The notes: a model not told the origin generated them from the sequence alone. DNA of 46,423 bases from an uncultured Pseudanabaenaceae cyanobacterium (GCA_938002085.1 CALLAT010000032.1:1-46423); one strand, 5' to 3'; shown: positions 23,106 to 32,354, counted from the first letter of the stretch. Program-made: numbers and translations.

Positions 23106-24254
23106 TTATTCGGTCCCCAGGACTAAGGAAACGAAGGTGGTGTTGTGGAATGAGGCAGCGCTATAGTCTCGCAGGGGAACGATTTCACCAAAGGTATAGA
23201 AGCCACTGTAGGGAATTGGAATATCGAGGAATTCAGCGATCGCCTGTTCCTCCGCTGCGGTTTTTTGCCCCAGCACCCAGCGGCGCCAAGCGCAGGAAAA
23301 AAATAAGGCAGCTGCTGGTTCTCGCCCTGGATAGCCCTGCCAAGCTTGGGCGAGGCTGTCCTTTGCAGCGTTGATAATGTTGTCTTGGCTGGCTTCTGTG
23401 ATTTGGACTTGGGAATGGAGAGGAACATTTCCCCCTAGGGTGAGGCTGCCTTGGTCGGGGTCATGGGCAATGGCTCCCCGTAGAAAGAACCGTTCCTCCC
23501 CAGGGGCAAAGACGGCTAGGGGATAGGCAGCATCCGGTGAGAAATTCTTGAAATAATGCTGATAAAAGGCTAAGGCTGGCTGATGATCAATCTCATAGAC
23601 CACATTGTCTTTGACCCGCGTGACCTGGCCGCTGCGGCCAATGGGTTGCCAGCCGCTTGCGAAGCCATGGGAGAGGAGCAGTTCCCCAGAAAATAGCAGC
23701 AGGGGGACAGCATCGCTGAGCAGTTCGTTTTTGTAGAACTGGTAGGTTTGCTCCGACTTGGGTCCCTCCGCTGCCACCCCGCCCAGAATCGGCATGGGGT
23801 CCAACTGCTGATTGAGCGCCTCCAGAACATTGGAAGGACTCACGGTTAATCCTTCAGGAATGGTAAGGCCTAACTTCAGCGGAGCCGTGAGAGGGGCTTT
23901 GGCCTGGGTGACGGCTTGCTCCACCGCAGCAGCAATATCCTGAGAGGCCTGACGCCCGACCCCGGCATGCATCTGCACATTGTCGCTGGTGAACAGGGTC
24001 AGGTTGACAGAGTCTTGCTGGAAGCCTTCCACGGAGGATAGCTCGCCATCAGTTGTACCACCAATTAGCTCCAGCCCTGGATAGCGCTCCATAATGCGGT
24101 CGAGCAGGATTTGATGTTCAAAATCAATCGCTGCGAACAATAACCCTGCCTGGGGGATTTTGCCCTGGAGCTGTTCGTCACATTGTTCAAAAATTTCAGC
24201 GATCGCTTCGGCGGCATCGGGATCGTAGCTATGGCCCACAGCAACAGATAACAT
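23106..24254 (-). CDS. FIST-domain sensor protein
   Basis: The 382-residue protein has FIST_N (about 20-215) and FIST_C (about 220-365) domains, a sensory module thought to bind small ligands such as amino acids and commonly linked to signal transduction. Indicative segments are the N-terminal SVAVGHSYDPDAAEAI, LIGGTTDGELSS and the late FFSCAWRRWVLGQKTAAEE, whose Cys and Arg are typical of FIST_C. There is no signal peptide. The ATG at 24254 is chosen because AAGGAG (24259-24264 on the minus strand) lies just upstream; an in-frame TTG at 24272 overlaps that site. It abuts the histidine kinase with zero spacing, so it is probably the kinase's input subunit. Confidence 0.9.
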   Translation of the reverse strand: MLSVAVGHSYDPDAAEAIAEIFEQCDEQLQGKIPQAGLLFAAIDFEHQILLDRIMERYPGLELIGGTTDGELSSVEGFQQDSVNLTLFTSDNVQMHAGVGRQASQDIAAAVEQAVTQAKAPLTAPLKLGLTIPEGLTVSPSNVLEALNQQLDPMPILGGVAAEGPKSEQTYQFYKNELLSDAVPLLLFSGELLLSHGFASGWQPIGRSGQVTRVKDNVVYEIDHQPALAFYQHYFKNFSPDAAYPLAVFAPGEERFFLRGAIAHDPDQGSLTLGGNVPLHSQVQITEASQDNIINAAKDSLAQAWQGYPGREPAAALFFSCAWRRWVLGQKTAAEEQAIAEFLDIPIPYSGFYTFGEIVPLRDYSAASFHNTTFVSLVLGTE

Positions 24255-24366
24255 GGCACTCCTTCTGCTCAATCGAGCCGGTCTGTAGTAAGACCTCTAT
24301 GGATACCCTAGGTTTCCCTGGGGACAGCGCAAAGATGCAGGGGTTGGTGCTGTGCTGCTAGACTTG

Positions 24367-24630
24367 CTAGTCGTTCGAAGACTGGGTTTGGAGCTGCTGA
24401 TGGGCTTGTTTCATTTCAGCCAGCATGCCGCTGTCCCGGGCTAGCTTGGGAAAGACTAGGATAAAAAAGCCCATCCAGGCCAGCATGGGCAGAGAAACCA
24501 AGCCGGTGAGCCAGTAGCGATGGAAGAGAAACCAACTTCCTCCCATGACGCTGCAACCGGTGAGCAAAATGCTCCAGGGCTGACACCACCAGGGCTTGTA
24601 TGTCCAGACGCTGTCGTTACCGTTGTCCAT
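24367..24630 (-). CDS. Small membrane protein (DUF6737-like)
   Basis: This 87-residue protein has two hydrophobic helices (about 18-36 and 42-62) preceded by a WTYKPWWCQPWSI segment and followed by a charged Gln-rich tail. The YKPWWCQPWSI pattern is one I associate with a cyanobacteria-specific family, probably DUF6737, with no known function. It lies between the MEKHLA gene (79 bases) and the FIST gene (112 bases), on the same strand, so it may be cotranscribed with the signalling genes, though that may be chance. Inner or thylakoid membrane is likely. The family name is given from memory and is less certain than the gene call. Confidence 0.7.
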   Translation of the reverse strand: MDNGNDSVWTYKPWWCQPWSILLTGCSVMGGSWFLFHRYWLTGLVSLPMLAWMGFFILVFPKLARDSGMLAEMKQAHQQLQTQSSND

Positions 24631-24709
24631 GAAGTAAAACCTCTATGCCCTAGCCAGATTGAGTCAATGCTGTTGCAGGTCTCGGATTTTGATCTGCACT
24701 GTAGATGCG

Positions 24710-25195
24710 CTACAGGAAATGGTACTGGGAAAAGGTGGCGGCTTGCCCCCAAATTGTTTGGGTTGTATCAGCTACTGTCCAGATGATGCCATCTTCCATG
24801 CGGAAGTGCTGACCGTTACTCGTTGTGCGATCGCCCACATAGCCTTCAAAGTATCCCTGGGCTTTGGCTTGGGCTAACATCTCTGCTCGTTCGGGGCGTT
24901 CGCTATCTTGGGCGCTCTTTCGAGACGGCAATTGAGTAAAAGCCTCCCAGCTCAACTCCCAAAGGTCTAGAGCTAGGGCATTGCCATAGTTGAAAATGGG
25001 ATCTGCTTCCGTTCCATGGGAGACCACCACAAAGGGGGCTTCAAAGAGTTGTTTGGCCTGGGCTTGGATGTCTGCTGAGGCATCTAACCCAGCCTCTAGC
25101 TCGGGCAAAAGAGGACGACCGAGGGCATGACGAAAGCTGTGTAGCAATCGTTGGCTGTGGTGGATGATAGCGTCAGTTTCCCAAGGTTGTGGCAT
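24710..25195 (-). CDS. MEKHLA-domain protein
   Basis: The 161-residue soluble protein is a single MEKHLA domain, a PAS-related module found alone in cyanobacteria and fused to plant HD-ZIP III transcription factors. The diagnostic core is FNYGNALALDLWELSWEAF followed by TQLPSRKSA and a late YFEGYVGDRTTSNGQ. It may bind a ligand or redox cofactor, but its role in cyanobacteria is unknown. It begins 31 bases after the GGDEF-EAL receptor gene ends, so the two are very probably cotranscribed. The ATG at 25195 gives a normal family length. Confidence 0.88.
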   Translation of the reverse strand: MPQPWETDAIIHHSQRLLHSFRHALGRPLLPELEAGLDASADIQAQAKQLFEAPFVVVSHGTEADPIFNYGNALALDLWELSWEAFTQLPSRKSAQDSERPERAEMLAQAKAQGYFEGYVGDRTTSNGQHFRMEDGIIWTVADTTQTIWGQAATFSQYHFL

Positions 25196-25226
25196 GGACC
25201 CGTTTTACATCGGCTGCCCTGTGATC

Positions 25227-28142
25227 TTACCTCGTTGTCATAAGGCTGAAATCCAGAGGTTCTGGCTTGCCAATGCTGTAGCCCTGGGCGTAGTCCACGC
25301 CCATTTCTTCTAAGCAGCGCAGAATCTGATCATTTTCGACAAATTCAGCGATGGTTTCCATGCCCATCATGTGGGCGATGTCGTTGATTAAAGCAACAAT
25401 GGCGCGATCGCAGGGGTCCAAATGTATCTTCTTAACCAAGCTGCCATCAATCTTGAGAAAGTCCACCGGTAGCTCTCGCAGATAGCCAAAAGAAGAGAGC
25501 CCGCTTCCAAAGTCATCTAAGGCAAACTTGACCCCGACATCCTTCATCGCATAGATGAAGGACTTCGCTTGATCTAAGTGAGAGATGGCTGCGGTTTCTG
25601 TAATCTCGAAGCAAATGTAGTTAGGTGCGAGGGGAGAAGCATCGATCCAATCCAGTGCCTCAATCAAGAAGCGCTCATCATTGATGCTGGCCCCGGATAG
25701 GTTGACGGAAATCAGATCGCCGGGTTGGTGACAAAACGCAGCCCCACGCTGCAGAACAGTTTGCAGCACCCAGCGGTCAATAATGCCGATTACGCCGTAG
25801 CGTTCTGCCTCAGGAATAAATAATCCTGGGGAAACGGAACGACCCCGCTCATCCCGCAGACGCAGTAATACCTCAAAGTGAGTCGCGCTGCGGAGTTTGC
25901 CCGGATGGACGATCGCCTGCTCTGCTCCTGTAACTTGCCCCGGCTTGGTTATGGGAACAACTGCCTGAATGGGTTGCTGCATCAGGTAAAAACGATTGTC
26001 TTCAATGGCGCGAGGAACGTTGGCGAGGTGCACCATTTGGGTTTGCCGAGTGGTCAAGGCAATATCTTGGCCCGTAGTGCTGTAGATTCGACCCCGGCCT
26101 AAATCTTTTGCTTTATAGCAGGCTAGGTCAGCGCGACTCAGCAAAGCAACGGCATCGGAGCCGTCAGCCTGGATCGGGATAATGCCAATACTGACGCCAA
26201 CCTGGAACTTGCGATTCTCCCAGCGAAAACGATAGGCTCGTACCCGCTCAATAATGTTTTCGCAGATTTGATTTGCTTGGGAGACGCTGCACCCTTCTAG
26301 GAGCAAACCAAATTCGTCCCCCCCCAAGCGACCCAAGTCATCCGCGCCACGAACTGATTGTTGGATGACCTGAGCTAGTTCTGCCAGCAACTGATCGCCA
26401 ACGAGATGTCCTGCTGTATCGTTGACGATCTTGAACTGATCCAGATCTAAATAGCAAAGAACAATTTGGGTGCCGTAGCGCTGAACCCGTTGCACAGCTG
26501 TTTTGAGTCGCAGATCAAATTCCTGGCGATTGATCAGTCCTGTGAGGGAGTCATAGGTAGCTTGATAGGCCAGGGTTTCTGCGAGGTAGAGCTGTTCGGT
26601 GATTTCTCGCTTCACCCCACGGTAGCCTTGGAATTGCTCTCGACTATCAAAAATGGGTTTGCCTGAGATCTGGAAAACACGGATTGCCTTGGCTGTTTGA
26701 TGGGCACGAAAGGTGAAGTTGTACAGCGGTTGGCGCTCTTCAAAGGCTTCTACAAAACCATCCCAGTCGAAGTCAAGGCGAGGGTGGTGAGCAACAACGC
26801 TTTCCAGGGGCTGTCCGATTAGCTGGTCTGGGCTCAGGCCGTTGAAGGCGCTGGTGTCGCCCGAAGCGTAGGTGAACTTCATCTCTGCATCGATTTCCCA
26901 GAAGACCGTTGCGCCTAGGCTGGCGATGTCTTCATAGCGCTGATGGCTGGCTTCGAGGGTGCGGGCAGCGATCGCTCGACGACGGATGACCTCGATCAGC
27001 AGCAAAATAATTGTTGTTGCTGCGGTTAGGGCTGCGACGTTAAGCCAAATTAGCCCCCGATGTGCTTGATAAAAAGAGGTGGGGTTATTAATGAGCACTG
27101 CGCCTGCGGGCAGGTCTTGAAGATTGATATTTAGCCGTTTTAGCTCTTGGGCGTCAAATGTCCAAGTGTTTTCGGCTTGTGTAATGGGTGGCAGGGATTC
27201 AATGGATTGGCCCGAAAGGATTTGACGGACTAGCCCGACGGCTTGTTTCGCGTGATGTTCGCCATTGAGGATCTTGCCGCCCACCGCTCCATTGCCTAAG
27301 TGCATAAAGCTGGAACTATAGATCGGGTTTTTGATTTGCTCTTGCAGCATCCTTGAAGATTGTTCAAAGCCAATCAGAGATCTTTCAGGGGTGTTTTGAC
27401 GAAGTTGCCCAACGATGACAACGGGCCAATTTTCCGGATAGGGAGCGAATGCCGTTTTGATCTTGTCGGGAGTTATATCTGCGACTACGGCCATTTGGCC
27501 GAAGTCGCTAGAGACTTTCTGTAGGCCTTCTGTATGCGATTTTCCTGAGGAACTGGAGTCGGAGACGACAATGACTCCATCAGCTTGGGTTTGGCGTATA
27601 GCCTCGAGCACTGTTTCCTTTTCTGCATGGGATTCAAACACTCCCGTTGCATTGGGTAAATTGAGTAATTCAGGACTGACCTGGTTGATGCCTAAAAAGA
27701 CGAGGGGTATATCTGGGAAATAGGTTTCTCGCTCACTGAGAACCGCATTAAGTCCGGGATCATCGGACACCATGATGAGATCTAAGTCGGTGTCGGAGTA
27801 TTTCTCCTGGAGCTGCTGGAAAAAAGTGGTTTTGTGTTTGAGGTGGGGATAGCGTTTGGCATCGAGAAATTCATGCCACAGCGTAACTTCGTTCTTGTTG
27901 CTAGTCTCCTCGTTGATGGGAGGTGTTGCTCCAAGATCCTTGTCCATCATTGATAGCTCTGATAAGAATGCTTGATCCATGCCTCGCTTGAGAGCGGCTG
28001 TCCAAGATAGTTCAGGATGGTAAGAATGGATAATCAGCACATTCTGCTTAGCCTCGGCGACAGTTGCCCAGGCTAAGAGAGGTATGAAAGTTCCGAGGAT
28101 CGCTCCAAAGAGGGGATAGCGACCGGAGCTAATCCAATTCAT
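25227..28142 (-). CDS. ABC_sub_bind-PAS-GGDEF-EAL transmembrane receptor
   Basis: The 971-residue receptor has a signal anchor (about 10-30) and a periplasmic ABC_sub_bind-type domain (33-320, beginning NVLIIHSYHPELSW). A transmembrane helix (365-388), a PAS domain (about 400-515), GGDEF (525-690) and EAL (705-965) follow. GGDEF has GGDEF intact (607-611) and I-site RGAD (598-601). The EAL site is also complete: Glu757 in FEVLLR, Asn814, Glu846, Asp876/Asp877 in DDFG, Lys897, Glu933 and Gln953. It can therefore in principle make or break cyclic di-GMP, with periplasmic ligand binding choosing. Substrate-binding domains of this type usually serve ABC importers. It heads a six-gene same-strand array. 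Confidence 0.93.
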   Translation of the reverse strand: MNWISSGRYPLFGAILGTFIPLLAWATVAEAKQNVLIIHSYHPELSWTAALKRGMDQAFLSELSMMDKDLGATPPINEETSNKNEVTLWHEFLDAKRYPHLKHKTTFFQQLQEKYSDTDLDLIMVSDDPGLNAVLSERETYFPDIPLVFLGINQVSPELLNLPNATGVFESHAEKETVLEAIRQTQADGVIVVSDSSSSGKSHTEGLQKVSSDFGQMAVVADITPDKIKTAFAPYPENWPVVIVGQLRQNTPERSLIGFEQSSRMLQEQIKNPIYSSSFMHLGNGAVGGKILNGEHHAKQAVGLVRQILSGQSIESLPPITQAENTWTFDAQELKRLNINLQDLPAGAVLINNPTSFYQAHRGLIWLNVAALTAATTIILLLIEVIRRRAIAARTLEASHQRYEDIASLGATVFWEIDAEMKFTYASGDTSAFNGLSPDQLIGQPLESVVAHHPRLDFDWDGFVEAFEERQPLYNFTFRAHQTAKAIRVFQISGKPIFDSREQFQGYRGVKREITEQLYLAETLAYQATYDSLTGLINRQEFDLRLKTAVQRVQRYGTQIVLCYLDLDQFKIVNDTAGHLVGDQLLAELAQVIQQSVRGADDLGRLGGDEFGLLLEGCSVSQANQICENIIERVRAYRFRWENRKFQVGVSIGIIPIQADGSDAVALLSRADLACYKAKDLGRGRIYSTTGQDIALTTRQTQMVHLANVPRAIEDNRFYLMQQPIQAVVPITKPGQVTGAEQAIVHPGKLRSATHFEVLLRLRDERGRSVSPGLFIPEAERYGVIGIIDRWVLQTVLQRGAAFCHQPGDLISVNLSGASINDERFLIEALDWIDASPLAPNYICFEITETAAISHLDQAKSFIYAMKDVGVKFALDDFGSGLSSFGYLRELPVDFLKIDGSLVKKIHLDPCDRAIVALINDIAHMMGMETIAEFVENDQILRCLEEMGVDYAQGYSIGKPEPLDFSLMTTR

Positions 28143-28348
28143 TAATGCTGTACTTAGACGATCGTGTGACTGTCTACAGAATGCCCAAGAATTGCTTTAG
28201 ATCTGGTTCATAGACGTTAGATTTTTATTCTTTTTTCGACTTCCTAGCTCGCCTCTGTGAGCTCGTATCCATGGAGCTCATGCTGTGGTGCCAGCGACTA
28301 GATTTTTGTCGGGGGTCCAGTTAGGGGGGAGCTAGGTATGGGGGCTAT

Positions 28349-29323
28349 TCAGCGAATTGCAAACTTTGCAATTGCTTGGGCTACTTTCCTTGGCTGTTCC
28401 AAGTGGGGGACATGGCCGCTGTTTTCGATCCAGCGCAGTTGGGCATTGGGGAGGGCGGCGGTGAGGCGAGTCGCATCTTTAGTGCCGAGGATTCGATCCT
28501 GTTTGCCCCAGAGGACTAGGGTTGGGGCTGCAACCTTGGGGAGGCGATCGCGCAGTTTGGGATAGCCCCCACTCTTCGTAAAGGCTTTGAGGGCATTGTC
28601 CCAATTAGGCATGAGTAGGTGCAGCGCTGCACAGCATTCCGCATCCGGGGTGACGAGGCGATCCGGGTTGGCATAGGCATTGCAGCTAATGCGACGCCGG
28701 ACGCCGGGCTTGCGCAGAATTTCTACGGCCCATTGATCCACAGGAGGGAAGAGGTATTTACCGATAATGGGTCCGTTTTGGTAACCCGCGCTGTCCAGTA
28801 GGACCAGCTGTTCTACCCGTTCAGGATGGCTGGTGGCAAAGTCGATAGCGGCTGCTCCACCCATGGAAGCACCGACTAGCATGACGGGGCGCTGGATATT
28901 GGCTTGGCAGAAGGCGAGGAGGTGGGCTTTGATGGCCTCAGGGCTAAAGGGCAGATCGGGGGAGCGATCGCTAAAGCCAAAGCCCAGTAGGTCAATCAAC
29001 CAGACTTCTCGTTGGGGTTGTTCATCTACTGGAGCAGTCAGCAGAGGATAGAGACGGCGAAACTCTAGTAGAGAGCTGTCAAAGCCGTGGAGGATCAAGA
29101 TAGGGGGGAGAGTGGAGGCGTCGTTCGATGCGCTGCTGGCTGTCTCATTGCCTGCATTGGTGACGAAGGCTGTAGGGATGGGAGCCTCGCGCAGCGGGGT
29201 CTGTAAATCTTGGATGCAAACCTTCTCAAACAGAGACTGAGAGGTCGATTCGCTGAGCTGCTGAGCTAATTGGGTAACAGCGCGAGGCAGTGAAATTGCG
29301 GAGGGGGAAGACAGGCGAGACAT
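28349..29323 (-). CDS. Alpha/beta hydrolase
   Basis: The 324-residue hydrolase has an unusual 70-residue N-terminal extension rich in Ser, Thr and Ala before the core begins at PPILILHGF (73-81). The nucleophile is Ser153 in GASMGG, an Asp lies in WGKQDRILG near 277, and the His is 304 in NSGHVPH. DLLGFGFSDR (111-120) is typical of epoxide-hydrolase/haloperoxidase-like members. There is no clear signal peptide. Cyanobacterial relatives have no firm substrate. The divergent gene is a secreted peptidoglycan-binding protein, and 206 bases separate the stop from the GGDEF-EAL gene, so it is probably a separate unit. A second, shorter hydrolase (222-1040) differs in lacking the extension. Confidence 0.88.
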   Translation of the reverse strand: MSRLSSPSAISLPRAVTQLAQQLSESTSQSLFEKVCIQDLQTPLREAPIPTAFVTNAGNETASSASNDASTLPPILILHGFDSSLLEFRRLYPLLTAPVDEQPQREVWLIDLLGFGFSDRSPDLPFSPEAIKAHLLAFCQANIQRPVMLVGASMGGAAAIDFATSHPERVEQLVLLDSAGYQNGPIIGKYLFPPVDQWAVEILRKPGVRRRISCNAYANPDRLVTPDAECCAALHLLMPNWDNALKAFTKSGGYPKLRDRLPKVAAPTLVLWGKQDRILGTKDATRLTAALPNAQLRWIENSGHVPHLEQPRKVAQAIAKFAIR

Positions 29324-29520
29324 ACAGATGCTGCTAAAATGCGCGGTGATAGCCCAGGAAACGAGCCATGGGAAGGGTTGCCGTTAACCCAGACCCCGTT
29401 TGTTGGTTTCATCATTGTATGGGACTGTCTCTTTCTAGGACGGTGGTTGTGCAGCTGTGTCAATGCTGCTCCATCCCCAAGTTGTCGTTCCCCATCCCCA
29501 TCCCAATAGGAATAGAGTCC

Positions 29521-30339
29521 ATGGCAGGCAGGTTCACGTTGGCCCAGGTCCGAGCAGTTCGATGCGGGGCAGTTCAGACTGCATTAGCGCTGTGCCTGGC
29601 TCCCATGCTATCGACTCTGCTTTGGGCTGATTCGTCTGGGGCTCAGGCTGATTCGAATACTGGGGCTCCTACATCTACGATCAATCCTGCACCACCTTCG
29701 GTGCGTCGTCCCGATCTGGAGCTAGGTCGTCAGGGCGGTGCTGTGGCAGAACTCCAAGGGGTGCTGAAGTTGCTGGGGTTCTACCTCGGTGACGTTAACG
29801 GGATTTATGACGAAGCCACGAGCCTGGCAGTAGTTCGCTTCCAAGCTGCAGCGAAGTTACCCCAAACCGGACGAGTCGCCACGAATACCTGGAATGCCCT
29901 GTTCCCACTGGATACTCCAAGCCCCGCGATTGCTACAGCTCCCCCTGCTCCCACTTCCCCAGCATCAGCGCCTCAGCCACCCACACCTCCAGCGCCCCAG
30001 TCCGCTCCTGCCGCGCCAACTGCCAGGCCTGCTCCAGCGGCACCTGTAACGTCTCAACCAGCGGCACCTACGCCCGCTGCACCTCAACCTACCGCTGCAC
30101 CTACACCTGCTCAGCCATCAGCGAAGCCTAATCCTTACCCCACGCTCAAGCTGGGTGAGAAAGGAGATGCCGTGGTGCGTCTTCAGCGTCAACTCAATAA
30201 GAAGGGCTTTTTAGATGGTCAGCCCGATGGTGCCTTTGGTCCGATGACAGAGGCAGCGGTGAAAGCAGCCCAGGAAGCTCTGGATCTAGAAGTAGATGGA
30301 GTCGTTGGTCCAGCAACTTGGCAAGCTCTGTTGAAATAG
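29521..30339 (+). CDS. Secreted protein with two peptidoglycan-binding domains
   Basis: A 272-residue exported protein with two PG_binding_1 domains and no catalytic domain. From the ATG at 29521, preceded by AGGAA at 29508, there is a signal peptide ending near SGAQA. The first repeat domain (LELGRQGGAVAELQGVLKLL and following) is followed by a linker of about 75 residues made almost wholly of Pro, Ala, Thr and Ser, and then a second domain (LKLGEKGDAVVRLQRQL) that closes the protein. Both domains keep the G-x-V-x-x-L-Q-x-x-L pattern and the GxxTxxAV turn. It should sit on the cell wall as a spacer or anchor. An upstream in-frame ATG at 29368 would add 51 residues and bury the signal peptide, so it is not used. 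Confidence 0.87.
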   Translation: MAGRFTLAQVRAVRCGAVQTALALCLAPMLSTLLWADSSGAQADSNTGAPTSTINPAPPSVRRPDLELGRQGGAVAELQGVLKLLGFYLGDVNGIYDEATSLAVVRFQAAAKLPQTGRVATNTWNALFPLDTPSPAIATAPPAPTSPASAPQPPTPPAPQSAPAAPTARPAPAAPVTSQPAAPTPAAPQPTAAPTPAQPSAKPNPYPTLKLGEKGDAVVRLQRQLNKKGFLDGQPDGAFGPMTEAAVKAAQEALDLEVDGVVGPATWQALLK

Positions 30340-30429
30340 CCACCGTTTACGCCAGGCGATGGTTGAAGTCACTCAGCCTGGCCTGCTACGATCGCCTCTA
30401 TCCCCTTGTGGCCTCGTAGCCCTTGCCCC

Positions 30430-31698
30430 ATGGCCCCAGCCCACGAACCCCTTACCGATCCCAAGGACCTACGCCACAACAAGCTGCGGGAGAGCGATCG
30501 TGCCTTCCATGATTGGTATCGCTTTGTCCTCTCCTATCCACCTCACCTTGTTCGTAGTTATTTTGAGAAGTTCGAGCTAGGAAGTGATGCGGTGGTACTG
30601 GATCCTTTCTCTGGTACGGGGACGACGGTGGTTGAGGCCAAGAAGAATGGCATGGCAGCAGTGGGGGTTGAAGCCACACCGATCTCATTTTTAGCTTCTC
30701 GCTTAAAAAGTAATTGGAATGTTGATGCAACTCAGCTGGAGTTGTCAGCAGATCGAGTTATGGCTCGATTGGAGAAGACTGCTGAGGGAGACTTGCTGGG
30801 GCTGAATGATGAGCAGCAAGCATTGATCCTCAAAAATTCAATTTGTGAGTTGCCGTTACATAAATGTTTGGCGCTGGTTGAGGCGATCGCTCAGGAACCC
30901 GATGAACTTCTGCGAGACGTCATGCGTCTTGCCCTGGCCTACACTGCGGTTTACAACGCCAGTAACCTCAAATTTGGTCCAGAGGTGGGGGTCAGTCGCC
31001 GCAAGAAAGAAGATGCGCCAGTTCGCGCAGCCTGGCGAGCCAAAGTCACTCAAATGGCGGACGATCTTGCCGCAGTAGAGCAGCTAGACTATCCCCAGAC
31101 TCAAGTATTTCAGCAGGACTCACGCTTTGTAGGGGCAGTACTCCAGCCCAATTCGATTGATGCAGTCATTACCTCGCCGCCCTATCCCAATGAGAAGGAC
31201 TACACCCGCACGACCCGATTGGAATCTGTGCTGCTGGGATACCTCAAGACGAAGGCTGACCTCCGAGCGTTGAAGCAGGGCTTGATGCGTTCTAACTCCC
31301 GCAATGTCTATAGCGTGGACGAGGATGACAAGCTGATCACACCTGGTAGTGCCGTTGATCTTGTGGCCAGTGAGATTGAACAAAAGCGCTTAGATTTGGG
31401 CAAAACCTCTGGCTTTGAGCGGCAGTACCACCGCGTTACCCGCCTTTACTTTGGCGGTATGCAGCGCCATTTGAAAAACCTGCAACCTGCTCTTAAGCCC
31501 GGTGCTCGTTTGGCTTACGTTGTGGGAGATCAGGCATCGTTCTTGCGCGTCATGATCCGGACGGGAGAGCTATTAGCTGAGATGGCCGAGGGAGTGGGCT
31601 ATGAGGTAGAGAACATTGATCTGTTTCGCACCCGAGTTTCGACCGCGACGGGGGAGCAGTTGCGAGAAGAGGTGCTGTTGCTGCGTTGGAAGGGATGA
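30430..31698 (+). CDS. Orphan DNA methyltransferase (N4-C/N6-A type)
   Basis: The 422-residue protein is an amino-methylating DNA methyltransferase. The AdoMet-binding motif I is DPFSGTGTT (58-66), followed by VGVE. The catalytic motif IV TSPPY is at about 248-252, placed after motif I. TSPPY favours N4-cytosine over N6-adenine methylation but does not prove it. The 180-residue spacer between the motifs probably holds the target-recognition region. No restriction endonuclease is adjacent, so it looks solitary and could serve regulation, replication or repair. The ATG at 30430 is chosen over an upstream TTG at 30406. It lies 90 bases after the peptidoglycan-binding gene. Target sequence unknown. 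Confidence 0.85.
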   Translation: MAPAHEPLTDPKDLRHNKLRESDRAFHDWYRFVLSYPPHLVRSYFEKFELGSDAVVLDPFSGTGTTVVEAKKNGMAAVGVEATPISFLASRLKSNWNVDATQLELSADRVMARLEKTAEGDLLGLNDEQQALILKNSICELPLHKCLALVEAIAQEPDELLRDVMRLALAYTAVYNASNLKFGPEVGVSRRKKEDAPVRAAWRAKVTQMADDLAAVEQLDYPQTQVFQQDSRFVGAVLQPNSIDAVITSPPYPNEKDYTRTTRLESVLLGYLKTKADLRALKQGLMRSNSRNVYSVDEDDKLITPGSAVDLVASEIEQKRLDLGKTSGFERQYHRVTRLYFGGMQRHLKNLQPALKPGARLAYVVGDQASFLRVMIRTGELLAEMAEGVGYEVENIDLFRTRVSTATGEQLREEVLLLRWKG

Positions 31699-31955
31699 AG
31701 CTTGGAACGCCCTCAATAGAAGGATTTATGATCAAGGTCAGGGTATTTCTGTGATGTCATCTACGTAGATACATTTCTTTACTCTGCCTTGACGCTCTAC
31801 CTCTATTTATTCGTCATTCCTAAACATATATGTCCTATTCCTGGCGTTAATCTATTGCTAGGAGAATAAAATAAACCTCCTTACATAAGTGCGATTGAAA
31901 TAGGAATCACAGCAATTCGACCAGCCATTGCATCTGTTGTGTTCCGGTTTCTACA

Positions 31956-32354
31956 ATGACTTTTCTTAGATCAGTTTACGTTTCGCTAATTGTTTCAGGA
32001 TGCTGCGTCACTATCGCGGGCCTATCTTCTCCATCTTTAGCGGGAGAGCCTGACTTAGAGGTCGATTTCTCGGGTGTTATGCCAGAGCCTTTAGTCAATC
32101 CACTTTTGCTGGGATTGACTTCGGGAACTTGTTTAGGACTGATGGCTCGATTGAAGGCTGTCAAACGTCAATGTGATTCACTTCAGGTGCAAGCTGCTGC
32201 TCAGGAGCAGTCCTGGAATACGATGCTTCAAACATCTATTGAGCCAGAATTTTCTGAATCTGATTTGAGCCAGCTGGGATTAGATTCATTCTTAGAAGCT
32301 GAATTGAGCCAACCTGCTGAGGATCCAAAATTCTCAGTAAGCATTATGGCTTGA
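31956..32354 (+). CDS. Small exported protein of unknown function
   Basis: The 132-residue protein has a signal peptide (about 1-30, ending PSLAGE), then a short segment with PLLLGLTSGTCLGLMARLK, which could be a membrane helix, and an acidic, Gln/Ser-rich C-terminus with two similar motifs, SDLSQLGLDSFLEAELSQP. I do not recognise a family. It would be in the periplasm or attached to the inner membrane. It is an isolated gene: 257 bases of AT-rich sequence precede it and 514 bases separate it from the cellulose operon. The codon and residue composition look normal. No function is proposed. Confidence 0.6.
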   Translation: MTFLRSVYVSLIVSGCCVTIAGLSSPSLAGEPDLEVDFSGVMPEPLVNPLLLGLTSGTCLGLMARLKAVKRQCDSLQVQAAAQEQSWNTMLQTSIEPEFSESDLSQLGLDSFLEAELSQPAEDPKFSVSIMA

